Shown one piece after another: positions 44,213 through 52,830 of a DNA stretch of 64,000 bases (positions are counted from its first letter, which is position 1; each line of letters begins with the position of its first letter). The DNA is taken from NCBI RefSeq assembly GCF_947504145.1, contig NZ_CANNGQ010000005.1, positions 62,001 to 126,000 of the forward strand. The letters run 5' to 3'. The notes below the pieces were generated by a model that saw nothing but the letters and a program-made list of their open reading frames with translations, ran no database searches and was not told where the DNA came from. Origin of the DNA: an uncultured Microbulbifer sp. (GTDB lineage: Bacteria; Pseudomonadota; Gammaproteobacteria; Pseudomonadales; Cellvibrionaceae). Made by a program: the position numbers and the translations under genes.

Positions 44213-45226
44213 TCAGACCACCAACGCAATCGTACGGTCGATCAACCACCAGGCGGAAAGCCCACCCACCAGGTAGGCCACCGGTAATGCCGAGGCTGCG
44301 GTGGCTGTGGTGCCGGTACGGATTTCCCACAGCTGCACCGGTTTTACCCGGCGCAGCAGATACATCAGCGCAGCGATGCCGGCAATAAACGCCAGCTGCC
44401 CGGCCTCCACGCCCACATTGAATAACCCCAGCGACAGTGGAATGGCATGCTCCGGTACGCCAATGTCCGACAGGGCACCGGCAAAGCCGAGCCCGTGCAG
44501 CAGGCCAAACCCAAAGGCCACTATCCAGGGCTTGCGGATTGCCAGGGTTTTGCGCCCTTCCAGTTTGTGCAGAATTTCGGTGGCAATAAACACAATACTG
44601 AGGGCAATCACTGCTTCTACTGGCGCCTGGGGCACAGATACCACGCCGAGAACCGCCAGCGCCAGGGTGATGCTATGGGCGAGGGTAAAGGCGGTGATGG
44701 TAACCACCAGCTGGCGTCCGCCGCTGACCAGTACCACCAGCGCCAGTACAAACAGCAGGTGGTCGATTCCGAGCAGAATGTGTTCGATGCCCAGAACAAA
44801 GTAGGTACCGGCAACCTCCACGATTCCGTCTTTGTCCTCCACAATCAAACGGGTCCGGTCTGGCAGCAGGCGGATGACCTGTTCCCGTCCGTCCAGCCAG
44901 CTGATGCGCACCAGAGCGTCGGTCATGGTGTTGGCGAGGCCGTCGATGGCGATGGTGCTGCCAATCAATGCTTGCGGGTGGGAGATTTCCCAGCGTTCCA
45001 CGTAGTAGCCGCCGACCATCTGGGCGGTAGGCAGGCTGCGCTCGTGGGTTTGGTCATCGAATTCCACATAGAGTGAGAGACGCATATCCCCGCGCGCGGG
45101 GACTCGCCAGGTGACCTCAAACTGTTCCGGCGCCGACTGTATGACACTGAGAGATGCTGGGCGCAGTTCATGGGCGAATGTCAGGGAGGAAAACAGCAGG
45201 GTGACCAGAAGAAGAAAGCTTCTCAT
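44213..45226 (-). CDS. HupE/UreJ-family membrane protein
   Basis: 337 residues. A signal peptide (residues 1-18) is followed by a periplasmic N-terminal domain, then six or seven hydrophobic segments with the HupE/UreJ signature FVLGIEHILLGIDHLLFVLAL, TAFTLAHSITLALA and AFGFGLLHGLGFAGAL, all rich in His. HupE-like proteins are linked to nickel or other metal uptake. The large periplasmic domain marks the extended marine type. Its start overlaps the stop of the parvulin gene by four bases, so the two act together. Confidence 0.88.
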   Translation of the reverse strand: MRSFLLLVTLLFSSLTFAHELRPASLSVIQSAPEQFEVTWRVPARGDMRLSLYVEFDDQTHERSLPTAQMVGGYYVERWEISHPQALIGSTIAIDGLANTMTDALVRISWLDGREQVIRLLPDRTRLIVEDKDGIVEVAGTYFVLGIEHILLGIDHLLFVLALVVLVSGGRQLVVTITAFTLAHSITLALAVLGVVSVPQAPVEAVIALSIVFIATEILHKLEGRKTLAIRKPWIVAFGFGLLHGLGFAGALSDIGVPEHAIPLSLGLFNVGVEAGQLAFIAGIAALMYLLRRVKPVQLWEIRTGTTATAASALPVAYLVGGLSAWWLIDRTIALVV

Positions 45227-46074
45227 TGCTCGGCTTCCTCCGTCGCAGCAACCGGCTCAGCAACGCGAATCCGGTAGTTTTCCTTAAGCGTCTGATACTG
45301 GGTTTCCAGGATGTTTTTCTGCTCGTCCAGTTGCCAGTCGCGCAGCACGTCCGCTTTGATTTCCGTGAATTCAGCCTGGTGGCGTGGCTCGGCGGCGGAG
45401 ATTCTTACCAGATGTTCGCCGTAGGCGGAGGTCAGAGGTCCACTCCATTGATTGGGCTCCAGCTCCAGAAACTGCAGTGAAAAGTCGCTGCCAAATAGTC
45501 GGTCAACACGCTCACTGCTCACATTCTCGAAGCGGTATTGCAGCAGATTACTATCGCTGAGTGTCTTGGGGTCCGTGCCGGCAGTGAGTTTGGTGAGAAT
45601 GATGCGCGCGTCTTCGGCCACTTCCGTGCGTTTTTCGCTGTCGAGAAAGACCTGCTCGAAGGAGTAGCGGGCGGGAAGGGTGTATTTCTCGATATTGGCG
45701 GTGTAGTAGTTTTCCAGCACCTGATCCGTGGGCTCGATGGCATCCACCAGGTCTTTCGCCAGAAACTCCATTTTCATCCGCATGCGGCGGCGGATGACCG
45801 TGTCGTGTTCATCCAGCCCCATTTTCATGGCTTCGCGATACAGCACCTCCTCGCGGACATAGTCGTCGATCAGTCCCTGTAGCTCCACAGGTTCCGGCGG
45901 GCGTTGCCAGCCTCGTTCGAAGATGTTGGACAGGTGCTGGATACGGTTCTGGGTAATGACGATCTCTTCATCACCGCCGGTGGCGCCACTCTGGAACAAC
46001 CCGTTGACCGCGAATAACATGGCGCCAATGGCGGCGAATTGAATACTGGGATCCCTGATCCAATGCAGACTCAT
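45223..46074 (-). CDS. Parvulin-type peptidyl-prolyl cis-trans isomerase (PpiC-like)
   Basis: 283 residues. An N-terminal membrane anchor (AAIGAMLFAVNGLF) is followed by a helical SurA-like chaperone region and a PpiC-type parvulin domain (RYSFEQVFLDSEKR, QWSGPLTSAYGEHLVRIS). It probably assists folding in the periplasm. Tight coupling with the HupE-like gene suggests it folds or matures that protein's domain. Confidence 0.83.
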   Translation of the reverse strand: MSLHWIRDPSIQFAAIGAMLFAVNGLFQSGATGGDEEIVITQNRIQHLSNIFERGWQRPPEPVELQGLIDDYVREEVLYREAMKMGLDEHDTVIRRRMRMKMEFLAKDLVDAIEPTDQVLENYYTANIEKYTLPARYSFEQVFLDSEKRTEVAEDARIILTKLTAGTDPKTLSDSNLLQYRFENVSSERVDRLFGSDFSLQFLELEPNQWSGPLTSAYGEHLVRISAAEPRHQAEFTEIKADVLRDWQLDEQKNILETQYQTLKENYRIRVAEPVAATEEAEQ

Positions 46075-46414
46075 TCACGAACTCCGGTTTATGCTTTTAT
46101 GGCGATCTGCTCTGATGGCGACGGCTCGTTAAGAAAGAATTCTTACGTCAAGTGAGGATAGTTCAAGAATCAAAACTTACCGCTGCAGAGGGCTCCGTGA
46201 AGTGAACGGTGGCGGGTGATTCATTTGATTCTGGAGATGCAGGCCCCGATCGTAATCTCCCGGAGTTGGAGGCGGCGAGCGCGCTCTATATAGTTGGGAG
46301 CTGTTGACGGGTTGGGGCGTTTCCGGTGCTCGCGCCATACACCTCGTCAAGAATTACGTTTCTGAAACTGGCTTGGCTGCCTTGCGGATAGCCATAGATG
46401 GGATAGGCGTCACT
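46075..46414. other. 340-bp gap between the parvulin gene and cytochrome c
   Basis: This is the divergent promoter region of the parvulin-hupE pair and the cytochrome-nnrS pair. I looked for a FNR/DNR box (TTGAT-N4-ATCAA) upstream of the cytochrome gene and did not find one. A short AAGAATTCTT palindrome lies at 46135-46144. No gene is seen. Confidence 0.4.
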
Positions 46415-46732
46415 ATGAAACTAATGAACCATACTGCGCTCTGCGCCTTGTTGACTGTATGTGCGGCGGGTTTTTCGACCTTGGCGGTGTCGGACTCGGT
46501 TGAGGAAAAATACCAGCGGGCGTGCCATGTTTGCCATGCAACCGGTGTCGCCAATGCGCCAAAAGTTCACGATCCCGAAGCGTGGAAACCGCATCTGGAT
46601 AAAGGAATGGATACGCTGGTGAAATCGGTGAAAAATGGTTTGAATGCCATGCCCCCTGGTGGCATGTGCAATGATTGCACCGATGAGGATTACAAGGCGC
46701 TCATTAAATTCATGTCCACGCCGAAAGAATGA
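46415..46732 (+). CDS. Small c-type cytochrome (cytochrome c5 type)
   Basis: 105 residues from the ATG at 46415 (MKLMNHTALCALLTVCAAGFSTLAVS). A signal peptide, the heme motif CHVCH (Cys37, Cys40, His41) and a likely Met ligand in AMPPGGMCNDC are present; the extra Cys pair is typical of cytochrome c5. It is a periplasmic electron carrier. Its stop overlaps the nnrS start (ATGA), suggesting coupled expression. Confidence 0.9.
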   Translation: MKLMNHTALCALLTVCAAGFSTLAVSDSVEEKYQRACHVCHATGVANAPKVHDPEAWKPHLDKGMDTLVKSVKNGLNAMPPGGMCNDCTDEDYKALIKFMSTPKE

Positions 46733-47919
46733 ACGGGTCTGCTCCCCGGACTCGTGATTCCGCGCCCGGTATTTCCGGGCGCCAGCTATTTGCATATCCC
46801 TTTCGTATTTTTTTCCTGTCTGCCGCGTTTTTGGCGCTGTTCGCCATACCCCTGTGGCTCATGCTGCTATTTGGTGCCGTGAGCCTGCCCACGGCCATTC
46901 CTCCTTTGTTCTGGCATCAGCATGAAATGCTGTTCGGGTTCCTGAGTGCGGCGATAGCGGGCTTTATTCTCACCGCGGTCTGTGTGTGGACCGGCACGGA
47001 GCGTACCCACGGTGTGCGCTTGCTGCTTTTGTGGATGGTGTGGTTGGCAGGGCGATTGCTGCTGCTCTTCGGCGCGGGGCTGCCGCCGTGGTTGGTGATC
47101 GGGGTAAACCTGGCATTTCTGCCCCTGGTCGCACTGGATCTGCTGTGGCGCATTGTGCGGGGCAAGCAGTGGCGGCACCTGATGCTGCTGTTGGTGATGA
47201 CACTCCTGTGGCTGATGCAGTTGGCGTTTCTTACGAACCTGGATATGCGTTATGCCTATGGCGCCCTGATTATGGCCATGGCGCTGATATCGATTGTCGG
47301 TGGGCGGATTACACCGGCTTTTACTGCGAATTGGCTGAGAGCGCGGGGCGCGGATACCGGCGTGGTGAACAACAGTCAAAATCTGGCACTGGTGACCTTG
47401 GTCACAATGCTCCTGTTGCTGGCTGCGGTGATCCTCGGTGCAGCCCCCGCAGCAGGCGTATTGGCCTCGATCGCGGCGGTACTGATGTTGTGGCGGCTGT
47501 GGCAGTGGCAGGGGTGGCGTGCCCGCGGGGAGCCACTGCTGTGGATTCTGCACGTCTCGATCCTCTGGGTGCCGGTGGCGTTGCTGCTGTTGGTCGGGCA
47601 CCTTTTTCTCGGTTGGCCGGTAAGTGCGTGGACCCATGCGGCGGGTACCGGTGCCATAGGTAGCCTGATCCTGGGTGTGATGGCGCGAGTCTGCCTGGGC
47701 CATACCGGCCGCGCACTGGTGTTGCCAAAGGGTATGGTGTTCGCGTTCTGGGCGGTGAACCTGTCTGTGTTACTGCGTATTGCTACCGGATTCGGCTGGA
47801 TACCCATGCACCCTGGGTTGGGAAGCAGCGCAATGCTGTGGATGTTGGCCTACGGCATTTTTTTGTGGCGCTACAGCGGCATATTGGCGAGCCCGCGGCC
47901 CGACGGAAAAGTAGGGTGA
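46729..47919 (+). CDS. nnrS: NnrS-family heme/copper membrane protein
   Basis: 396 residues with about twelve hydrophobic segments. Family signatures are FWHQHEMLFGFLSAAIAGFILTAVCVWTG, ITPAFTANWLRARG, WTHAAGTGAIGSLILGVMARVCLGHTGR. NnrS proteins bind heme and copper and protect against nitric-oxide-derived stress; in rhodobacters they are controlled by NnrR. The translationally coupled cytochrome c5 suggests electron transfer between the two. Confidence 0.92.
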   Translation: MNGSAPRTRDSAPGISGRQLFAYPFRIFFLSAAFLALFAIPLWLMLLFGAVSLPTAIPPLFWHQHEMLFGFLSAAIAGFILTAVCVWTGTERTHGVRLLLLWMVWLAGRLLLLFGAGLPPWLVIGVNLAFLPLVALDLLWRIVRGKQWRHLMLLLVMTLLWLMQLAFLTNLDMRYAYGALIMAMALISIVGGRITPAFTANWLRARGADTGVVNNSQNLALVTLVTMLLLLAAVILGAAPAAGVLASIAAVLMLWRLWQWQGWRARGEPLLWILHVSILWVPVALLLLVGHLFLGWPVSAWTHAAGTGAIGSLILGVMARVCLGHTGRALVLPKGMVFAFWAVNLSVLLRIATGFGWIPMHPGLGSSAMLWMLAYGIFLWRYSGILASPRPDGKVG

Positions 47920-47968
47920 GGTGTGGGGGGGGCTGGGTTGTTGCGTTCAGTGAGCGGAGATATTAAAG

Positions 47969-48035
47969 CTTGCAGGAACCTGTCTACGAACAATATGGTG
48001 ACTGGGCTAAATGCCCGTAGAGCAGGTCCTGCAAG
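47969..48035. repeat. Long imperfect hairpin between convergent genes
   Basis: Arms 47969-47988 and 48016-48035 are near-perfect inverted repeats (CTTGCAGGA, CCTG and TCTACG shared, with one bulge on each side). A small GGGC-TAAAT-GCCC hairpin lies within. It sits between nnrS (+) and the AraC gene (-), where a two-way terminator is expected, but it has no T tract. Confidence 0.5.
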
Positions 48036-48162
48036 ATTGAGTGTGGCTCAGGGGGCGGGTTTTGGCTTGCGGAAACTGAAAAAAATCTGACGGATTTTTA
48101 AACCTGTATTGTCACTTCGTCATTTGCTTTCTGCAGATCTCTTTCTATGGTGAATTCCCTGT

Positions 48163-49221
48163 TCAGGCGGGCAATTGCTCGCGCCTGAACTCCGTGGGAG
48201 TCTGGTCGTGACGGCGCTTGAAGGCCGCGTTAAATGGGCTCAGGGAGCGGTAGCCGATATCCAGTGCAATGGTCAGCACCGGCAGATGCGCCTCCTGCGG
48301 ATCCGCGAGGCGGCGGCTGGCTTCGTCGATACGGAACTGGTTCAGGTATTCATTGAAGTTGCGGAACCCCAGATGCTTGTTGATCAGCGCACGCAGCGTG
48401 TGTTCGCGGGTATCCAGCTGCTCCGCCAGCTCGCGGATGGTGAGGCCGGTATGGCGATAGCCGCCGTTTTGCATATGTTGTTGCAGTTTTTCCAGCAGCT
48501 GGTGCTGGCTGGCGTCCAGCTCTGTTTTTTCGGCGGGCGCTACCAGTTGGTGAGCAGAGGTGTGTGCCGACGCCTGCGGCTGTTCGGTAATGGTGGGAAG
48601 AGATTCTTCCAGGGCTCTTGGGGAGAGAGCCAGCAACCACAGGCAGGCGGCAAAGGCGAGGGCGCTTGCCATTACCGCATGCAGCGTGGGAATACCTGTG
48701 GGAACCGGGAAGTAGGAAAACAGGAACTCTGCACAGATCACCACCACCATATAGCTGCCGATGGTTATCAACAGCCCGATGCGCAGGTGTCGGCGCTCGT
48801 CCACCAGATCCGATTGCAACTGTTGTAGCAGGGTCACCAGCCCAGCACTGATTAACCCTAGCTTGAAGGGCTGTACCAGCAGGTAGAAGTGCGGGTGCAG
48901 GTGCAGCTGGCTGGCCAGGTCGATGGCAATTTCCAGCGCGATCACTCCCCATCCCCAGCGAGGAAAGGGCTCTTTGTCGTTGCACAGTTGGTGGGTGAAG
49001 ACCCAGAAGGCGCCCGGAATAAGGATGGTGGGGATATCGATCAGCAGGTCCGCGAACGAATCCTGATCATTCAGTAGTGGCCGCAGCAAGTACAGAAACA
49101 GGCCGAAAAGGAGTATCAGCAGTGGCAGGCTGCCGGTTCTGTTGCGGTGCCCGATACCGATGCGTGCTGCAGCGAGGAATAATAGCCCACAGGCTGCGCC
49201 GGTAAAAAAACTGTAATCCAT
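48163..49221 (-). CDS. AraC-family regulator with membrane-embedded N-terminal domain
   Basis: 352 residues. The N-terminal 200 residues have about seven hydrophobic segments (for example LPLLILLFGLFLYLLRPLL, LRIGLLITIGSYMVVVICAEFLF). The C-terminal AraC DNA-binding domain (about 240-350) has IRELAEQLDTREHTLRALINK and LDIGYRSLSPFNAAFKRRHDQTPTEFR. It is a one-component membrane regulator of unknown signal. It converges with nnrS. Confidence 0.9.
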   Translation of the reverse strand: MDYSFFTGAACGLLFLAAARIGIGHRNRTGSLPLLILLFGLFLYLLRPLLNDQDSFADLLIDIPTILIPGAFWVFTHQLCNDKEPFPRWGWGVIALEIAIDLASQLHLHPHFYLLVQPFKLGLISAGLVTLLQQLQSDLVDERRHLRIGLLITIGSYMVVVICAEFLFSYFPVPTGIPTLHAVMASALAFAACLWLLALSPRALEESLPTITEQPQASAHTSAHQLVAPAEKTELDASQHQLLEKLQQHMQNGGYRHTGLTIRELAEQLDTREHTLRALINKHLGFRNFNEYLNQFRIDEASRRLADPQEAHLPVLTIALDIGYRSLSPFNAAFKRRHDQTPTEFRREQLPA

Positions 49222-49263
49222 CGGGTACCTCTGTTTTTATTCTTGAGCGGGTATCACGCCGGG

Positions 49264-49824
49264 TCAGCGCCAGCGGTCCACCCAGGCATCCAGTACCTTG
49301 CGACTGTAAGTATGCCGGCCGTAGCTGCCGTTGTAGTAGGCGAGGGCGTTGGGCATATTGCCTTTGGCTTTCTTGATGTAGTGCTTGAGGATGGTGCAGC
49401 CGTAGCGGAGGTTGGTGTCCATATCGATCAGATTGTCTTCCGGCCGGCCAATCTCATTTTTCCAGAACGGCATTACCTGCATCATGCCCTGGGCGCCCAC
49501 GCGGGAAACGGCGTAGGGATTGAACGCACTTTCGATCTGGATCACCGCCAGCACGATTTCTGGCTGCAGCTCGGCGCGGGTGGCTTCTCGGTGGATGGCC
49601 TTGAGTACCCGCATACGCTCTTCGGGCTCTTTGATATAACGGGCCAGAGGTTGGGATTTGGACATCAGCCAAACCTCCGCGTCGAAGCGGTCGACGAAAG
49701 AGTCGGCATCGGTCACGGCGCCTTTCAGGGCCAGCAATAGCTGCGGATCCACCTGTTTGACCTGGGCGGTCACTGTTGTGCTGAGCAGACACAGCAGGAG
49801 TGTGGTCAGGGTTTTTCTTATCAT
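49264..49824 (-). CDS. Small periplasmic lytic transglycosylase (SLT domain)
   Basis: 186 residues: a signal peptide (IRKTLTTLLLCLLSTTVTAQ) and an SLT domain with catalytic Glu in IQIESAFNPYAV, VGAQGMMQVMP and the end motif ALAYYNGSYGRHTYSRKVL. It cleaves peptidoglycan glycan strands. It lies downstream of proS on the same strand, an arrangement I recall from related marine genera. Confidence 0.9.
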   Translation of the reverse strand: MIRKTLTTLLLCLLSTTVTAQVKQVDPQLLLALKGAVTDADSFVDRFDAEVWLMSKSQPLARYIKEPEERMRVLKAIHREATRAELQPEIVLAVIQIESAFNPYAVSRVGAQGMMQVMPFWKNEIGRPEDNLIDMDTNLRYGCTILKHYIKKAKGNMPNALAYYNGSYGRHTYSRKVLDAWVDRWR

Positions 49825-49932
49825 GGGAGGGATTTTACGGGAAGGGCGGGGATTGTGGTATCTCGGTGGGTGAGCGAGCCTCCTTACTCGGTTGGAGCAG
49901 GGAGGCCGTATATTCGCCAGTAGCGCAGAACG

Positions 49933-51663
49933 TTAGCCGGCGATTCTCTCCAGCAGGATATCGACGATCTGATCCGCGGAGAATTCCTGGTTTTCAGAGT
50001 CGCGGCGGCCCTTGTATTCGATATTGCCTTTCTCCAGGCCGCGGTCGCCAATGACGATGCGGTGGGGGATACCCATCAGTTCCGTGTCCGCCAGCATGCC
50101 ACCGAGGCGTGCCTTGGGCTCGTCCATCAGCAACACATCGATTCCTTTGGCGCTCAGCACTTCGTAGAGGTGCTCGCATTTCTGCTGTACCGCCTCGCTC
50201 TTGTGCATATTGATCGGCACAATCGCCAGCTGGAAGGGGGTAATGGCTTCCGGCCAGATAATGCCGGCATCGTCGTGATTCTGCTCGATGGCAGCGGCGA
50301 CCACACGGGAAACACCGATGCCATAGCAGCCCATGGTTACCATCTGTTCCTTGCCGTTTTCGTCCAGTACCGTGGCTTTCATCGCTTCGCTGTACTTGGT
50401 GCCCAGCTGGAAAATATGGCCGACTTCGATACCGCGCTTGATCTCCAGGCTGCCCTGGCCATCCGGGCTGGCATCGCCGGGGACAACATTGCGCAGGTCC
50501 GCGATGCGGGTCAGTGCCACATCGCGCTCCCAGTTCACGCCGGTCAGGTGATAATCGTCTTTATTGGCACCGCACACGAAGTCCGCCAGATGCGCTGCTG
50601 CGCGGTCGACCACAACATCGATCTTCATGCCTACAGGGCCTAGAGAGCCAATGCCGCAGCCCAGTTCTTCGGCAATGCGTGCTTCCGGTGCAAATTGCAG
50701 CGGGCTGGCAATGCCGGGCAGTTTCTCGGCTTTTAGCTCGTTCAGGTCGTGATCGCCACGGAGTACCAGTGCCACCAGTGGTGCTTCGGCTCCTTCCTCG
50801 TCTGTTTCACCCAGCACGATCAGGGTTTTTACCGAGGTGTTTGCCGCAATACCAAACGCTTCTTCCAGTGCAGCGATGGTTTTCTGGCCCGGCGTGTGCA
50901 GTTCTTCCATCTCTTTGGTGGGCGCGGGGCGATCGCCCGCGGGCGCCACGGCTTCCGCCAGCTCGACATTTGCCGCATAGCGGCTCTCGGAAGAGAAGGC
51001 GATATCGTCTTCGCCACTCTGTGCCAGCACGTGGAATTCGTGGGAGTGGGATCCGCCGATGGAGCCGGTGTCTGCCAGTACCGGGCGGTAGTCCAGGCCG
51101 ATGCGATCGAAGATGCGGCAGTAAGCATCGTGCATTGCATCGTAGGTTTCCTGCAGCGAGTCCGGCGTCAGGTGGAAGGAGTAGGCATCCTTCATGGTGA
51201 ACTCGCGGGCGCGCATCACCCCGAAGCGCGGGCGGATCTCGTCGCGGAACTTGGTCTGGATCTGGTAGAAGTTTGCCGGCAGCTGTTTGTAGCTGTTTAC
51301 TTCGGTGCGGATCAGATCGGTGATCACTTCTTCGTGGGTCGGGCCCAGGCAGAACGGGTTGTCGTGGCGATCCTGAATCCGCAGCAGCTCCGGGCCATAC
51401 TGCTGCCATCGGCCAGATTCTTCCCACAGTTCTGACGGTTGCACCACCGGCATCAATACTTCCAGCGCACCCGCGTTGTTCATTTCTTCGCGCACGATGT
51501 TTTCCACTTTGCGCAATACGCGCAGGCCCGTCGGCAGCCAGGTATAAAGGCCAGAAGACAGGCGGCGGATCATGCCGGCGCGCAGCATCAGCTGGTGGCT
51601 GATGACCACAGCGTCATTGGGAGTTTCTTTCTGGGTGGCAATCAGATAGCGGGATGCGCGCAT
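49933..51663 (-). CDS. proS: Prolyl-tRNA synthetase (bacterial type with editing insertion)
   Basis: 576 residues, full length. Class II motifs [20 protein letters not shown] and [26 protein letters not shown], the editing insertion ([18 protein letters not shown]) and the C-terminal anticodon-binding domain are present. It charges tRNA-Pro. Confidence 0.97.
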   Translation of the reverse strand: MRASRYLIATQKETPNDAVVISHQLMLRAGMIRRLSSGLYTWLPTGLRVLRKVENIVREEMNNAGALEVLMPVVQPSELWEESGRWQQYGPELLRIQDRHDNPFCLGPTHEEVITDLIRTEVNSYKQLPANFYQIQTKFRDEIRPRFGVMRAREFTMKDAYSFHLTPDSLQETYDAMHDAYCRIFDRIGLDYRPVLADTGSIGGSHSHEFHVLAQSGEDDIAFSSESRYAANVELAEAVAPAGDRPAPTKEMEELHTPGQKTIAALEEAFGIAANTSVKTLIVLGETDEEGAEAPLVALVLRGDHDLNELKAEKLPGIASPLQFAPEARIAEELGCGIGSLGPVGMKIDVVVDRAAAHLADFVCGANKDDYHLTGVNWERDVALTRIADLRNVVPGDASPDGQGSLEIKRGIEVGHIFQLGTKYSEAMKATVLDENGKEQMVTMGCYGIGVSRVVAAAIEQNHDDAGIIWPEAITPFQLAIVPINMHKSEAVQQKCEHLYEVLSAKGIDVLLMDEPKARLGGMLADTELMGIPHRIVIGDRGLEKGNIEYKGRRDSENQEFSADQIVDILLERIAG

Positions 51664-51736
51664 AGTGCTTTCTTTTAATGTCGATGGAATTTAGGTGAAG
51701 GTCAGAGGGCGGCCATTTTACGCCGGGAACCCACAA

Positions 51737-51768
51737 ACAGAAAACCCCGCAAAAGCGGGGTTTTCACG
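51737..51768. terminator. Bidirectional terminator between the HU-like gene and proS
   Basis: AAAACCCCGC-AAAA-GCGGGGTTTT forms a strong hairpin with flanking A and T runs. It lies downstream of the HU-like gene on the minus strand and upstream of proS. Confidence 0.85.
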
Positions 51769-51785
51769 GCGGAAAGCGGCGAGAA

Positions 51786-52217
51786 TCAGGACTCGGCCAT
51801 TTCTTTCAGCTTCTTCAGCGGGCGAACTTTTACCTGGATGCTCGCCGGCTTGGCCTTGAACATGGTTTCTTCGCCAGTGAAGGGGTTGATACCCTTGCGC
51901 GCCTTCTTGGCTGGCTTCTTCACAGTAGTGATCTTCAGCAGGCCCGGCAGGGCGAATTCGCCTACTGCGCGCTTCTTCACGTGGCCTTCGATCAGGTCGG
52001 TCAGCTCGTCCAGAACAGACTGAACCTGCTTGCGGGACAGTTCGGTGTTCTCGGCGATCTGGTTCAGGATCTGGGTTTTGGTGTACTTCTCTTTGATCGC
52101 AGTCACTTTCTTGGCCTTGGGGGCGGCCTTGGCTGCTGCTTTCTTGGCTGGAGCCTTTTTGGCTGCAGTTTTCTTGGCGGGTGCTTTCTTAGCTGCTGCT
52201 TTCTTCTTCGCGGCCAT
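51786..52217 (-). CDS. HU-family DNA-binding protein with histone H1-like N-terminal tail
   Basis: 143 residues. Residues 1-40 are almost only Ala, Lys and Pro in AAKKAPAKK-type repeats, like eukaryotic H1 tails and Pseudomonas AlgP. The HU/IHF-type domain (45-135) shows YTKTQILNQIAENTELSRKQVQSVLDEL and the DNA-binding arm RKGINPFTGEETMFKAKPAS. It is a nucleoid protein that can bind and condense DNA. It is divergent from the fmdB-aspS block. Two overlapping dyads lie just upstream of its start. Confidence 0.92.
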   Translation of the reverse strand: MAAKKKAAAKKAPAKKTAAKKAPAKKAAAKAAPKAKKVTAIKEKYTKTQILNQIAENTELSRKQVQSVLDELTDLIEGHVKKRAVGEFALPGLLKITTVKKPAKKARKGINPFTGEETMFKAKPASIQVKVRPLKKLKEMAES

Positions 52218-52263
52218 TGTTAGCTTCCTTCTATATATGAGAGTTTTTCCGGTGAAAGTGGTC

Positions 52264-52288
52264 GTACTTCAAGTACTGAGCTGAAGTA
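52264..52288. promoter_or_regulatory. Overlapping dyads upstream of the HU-like gene
   Basis: GTACTT-C-AAGTAC (52264-52276) and TACTTCA-N10-TGAAGTA (52265-52288) share sequence, about 50 bases before the HU-like start. They are mutually exclusive pairings if transcribed, or a composite operator. Confidence 0.4.
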
Positions 52289-52382
52289 TATCCAGTTTTT
52301 GTCCGCACGCACGGGGTAAAAACAGAAAAAAGTGCTTTTTTACAGGGTTTTTCTCGAAAATTGGCCCTCGAAATGGGCTGAA

Positions 52383-52399
52383 TACTCCGCGTCGGAGTA
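52383..52399. promoter_or_regulatory. 17-bp perfect palindrome in the HU/fmdB divergent region
   Basis: TACTCCG-CGT-CGGAGTA has seven-base arms and lies about 50 bp upstream of the inferred -10 of the fmdB-aspS transcript. It looks like a dimeric regulator site. The regulator is not identified. Confidence 0.45.
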
Positions 52400-52425
52400 C
52401 GCTGTGCCCGCAAATCACAGGCTCC

Positions 52426-52454
52426 TTCTTCCCTTGGGGGTGCTCATGTATAAT
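52426..52454 (+). promoter_or_regulatory. Candidate promoter of the fmdB-aspS block
   Basis: A perfect -10 TATAAT stands at 52449-52454, with TG directly in front. The -35 position (TTCTTC, 52426-52431, 17-bp spacer) is weak. The start of transcription would be near 52461, giving a leader of about 35 nt. Confidence 0.55.
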
Positions 52455-52494
52455 CTGCGCCCCTTTATATTCAGTGAGATCCGGGTACAAAGCG

Positions 52495-52752
52495 ATGCCT
52501 ATCTATGAATACCAATGCCAGGCCTGTGGCCACCAGTTGGAAGCCCTGCAGCGTATGAGCGATGCTCCGCTGACGGACTGCCCTGCCTGTAATAAAGCGG
52601 AACTGAGCAAACAGATCAGTGCCGTCGGCTTTCGCCTCAAGGGCGGCGGCTGGTATGAGACCGACTTCAAAACCGGCAGCAAGAAGAACCTTGCCGGTGA
52701 TGCTGCCAAACCCGCCAGTGGCGGAAGCAGCACAGAATCCAAAGCCAGCTGA
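52495..52752 (+). CDS. FmdB-family zinc-ribbon protein
   Basis: 85 residues from the ATG at 52495 (MPIYEYQCQACGHQLEALQRMSD). The zinc-ribbon Cys pairs are CQAC and CPAC, followed by KQISAVGFRLKGGGWYETDFK. The C-terminal tail is Ser/Gly/Ala-rich. The family is annotated after the FmdB regulator, but its real role is unknown. Its position just upstream of aspS is conserved in gammaproteobacteria. Confidence 0.93.
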   Translation: MPIYEYQCQACGHQLEALQRMSDAPLTDCPACNKAELSKQISAVGFRLKGGGWYETDFKTGSKKNLAGDAAKPASGGSSTESKAS

Positions 52753-52830
52753 TGAATCTGAGCCAGGCTGGAACAGGCAATATTCAGAACAGCAAGCAGA
52801 ATTGAAACACTACTAAGGGAATAAGACTCC

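Noticed and set aside
46190..46414. A FNR/DNR/NnrR-type box upstream of the cytochrome c5-nnrS pair
   Set aside because: I looked for TTGAT-N4-ATCAA and found only partial halves.
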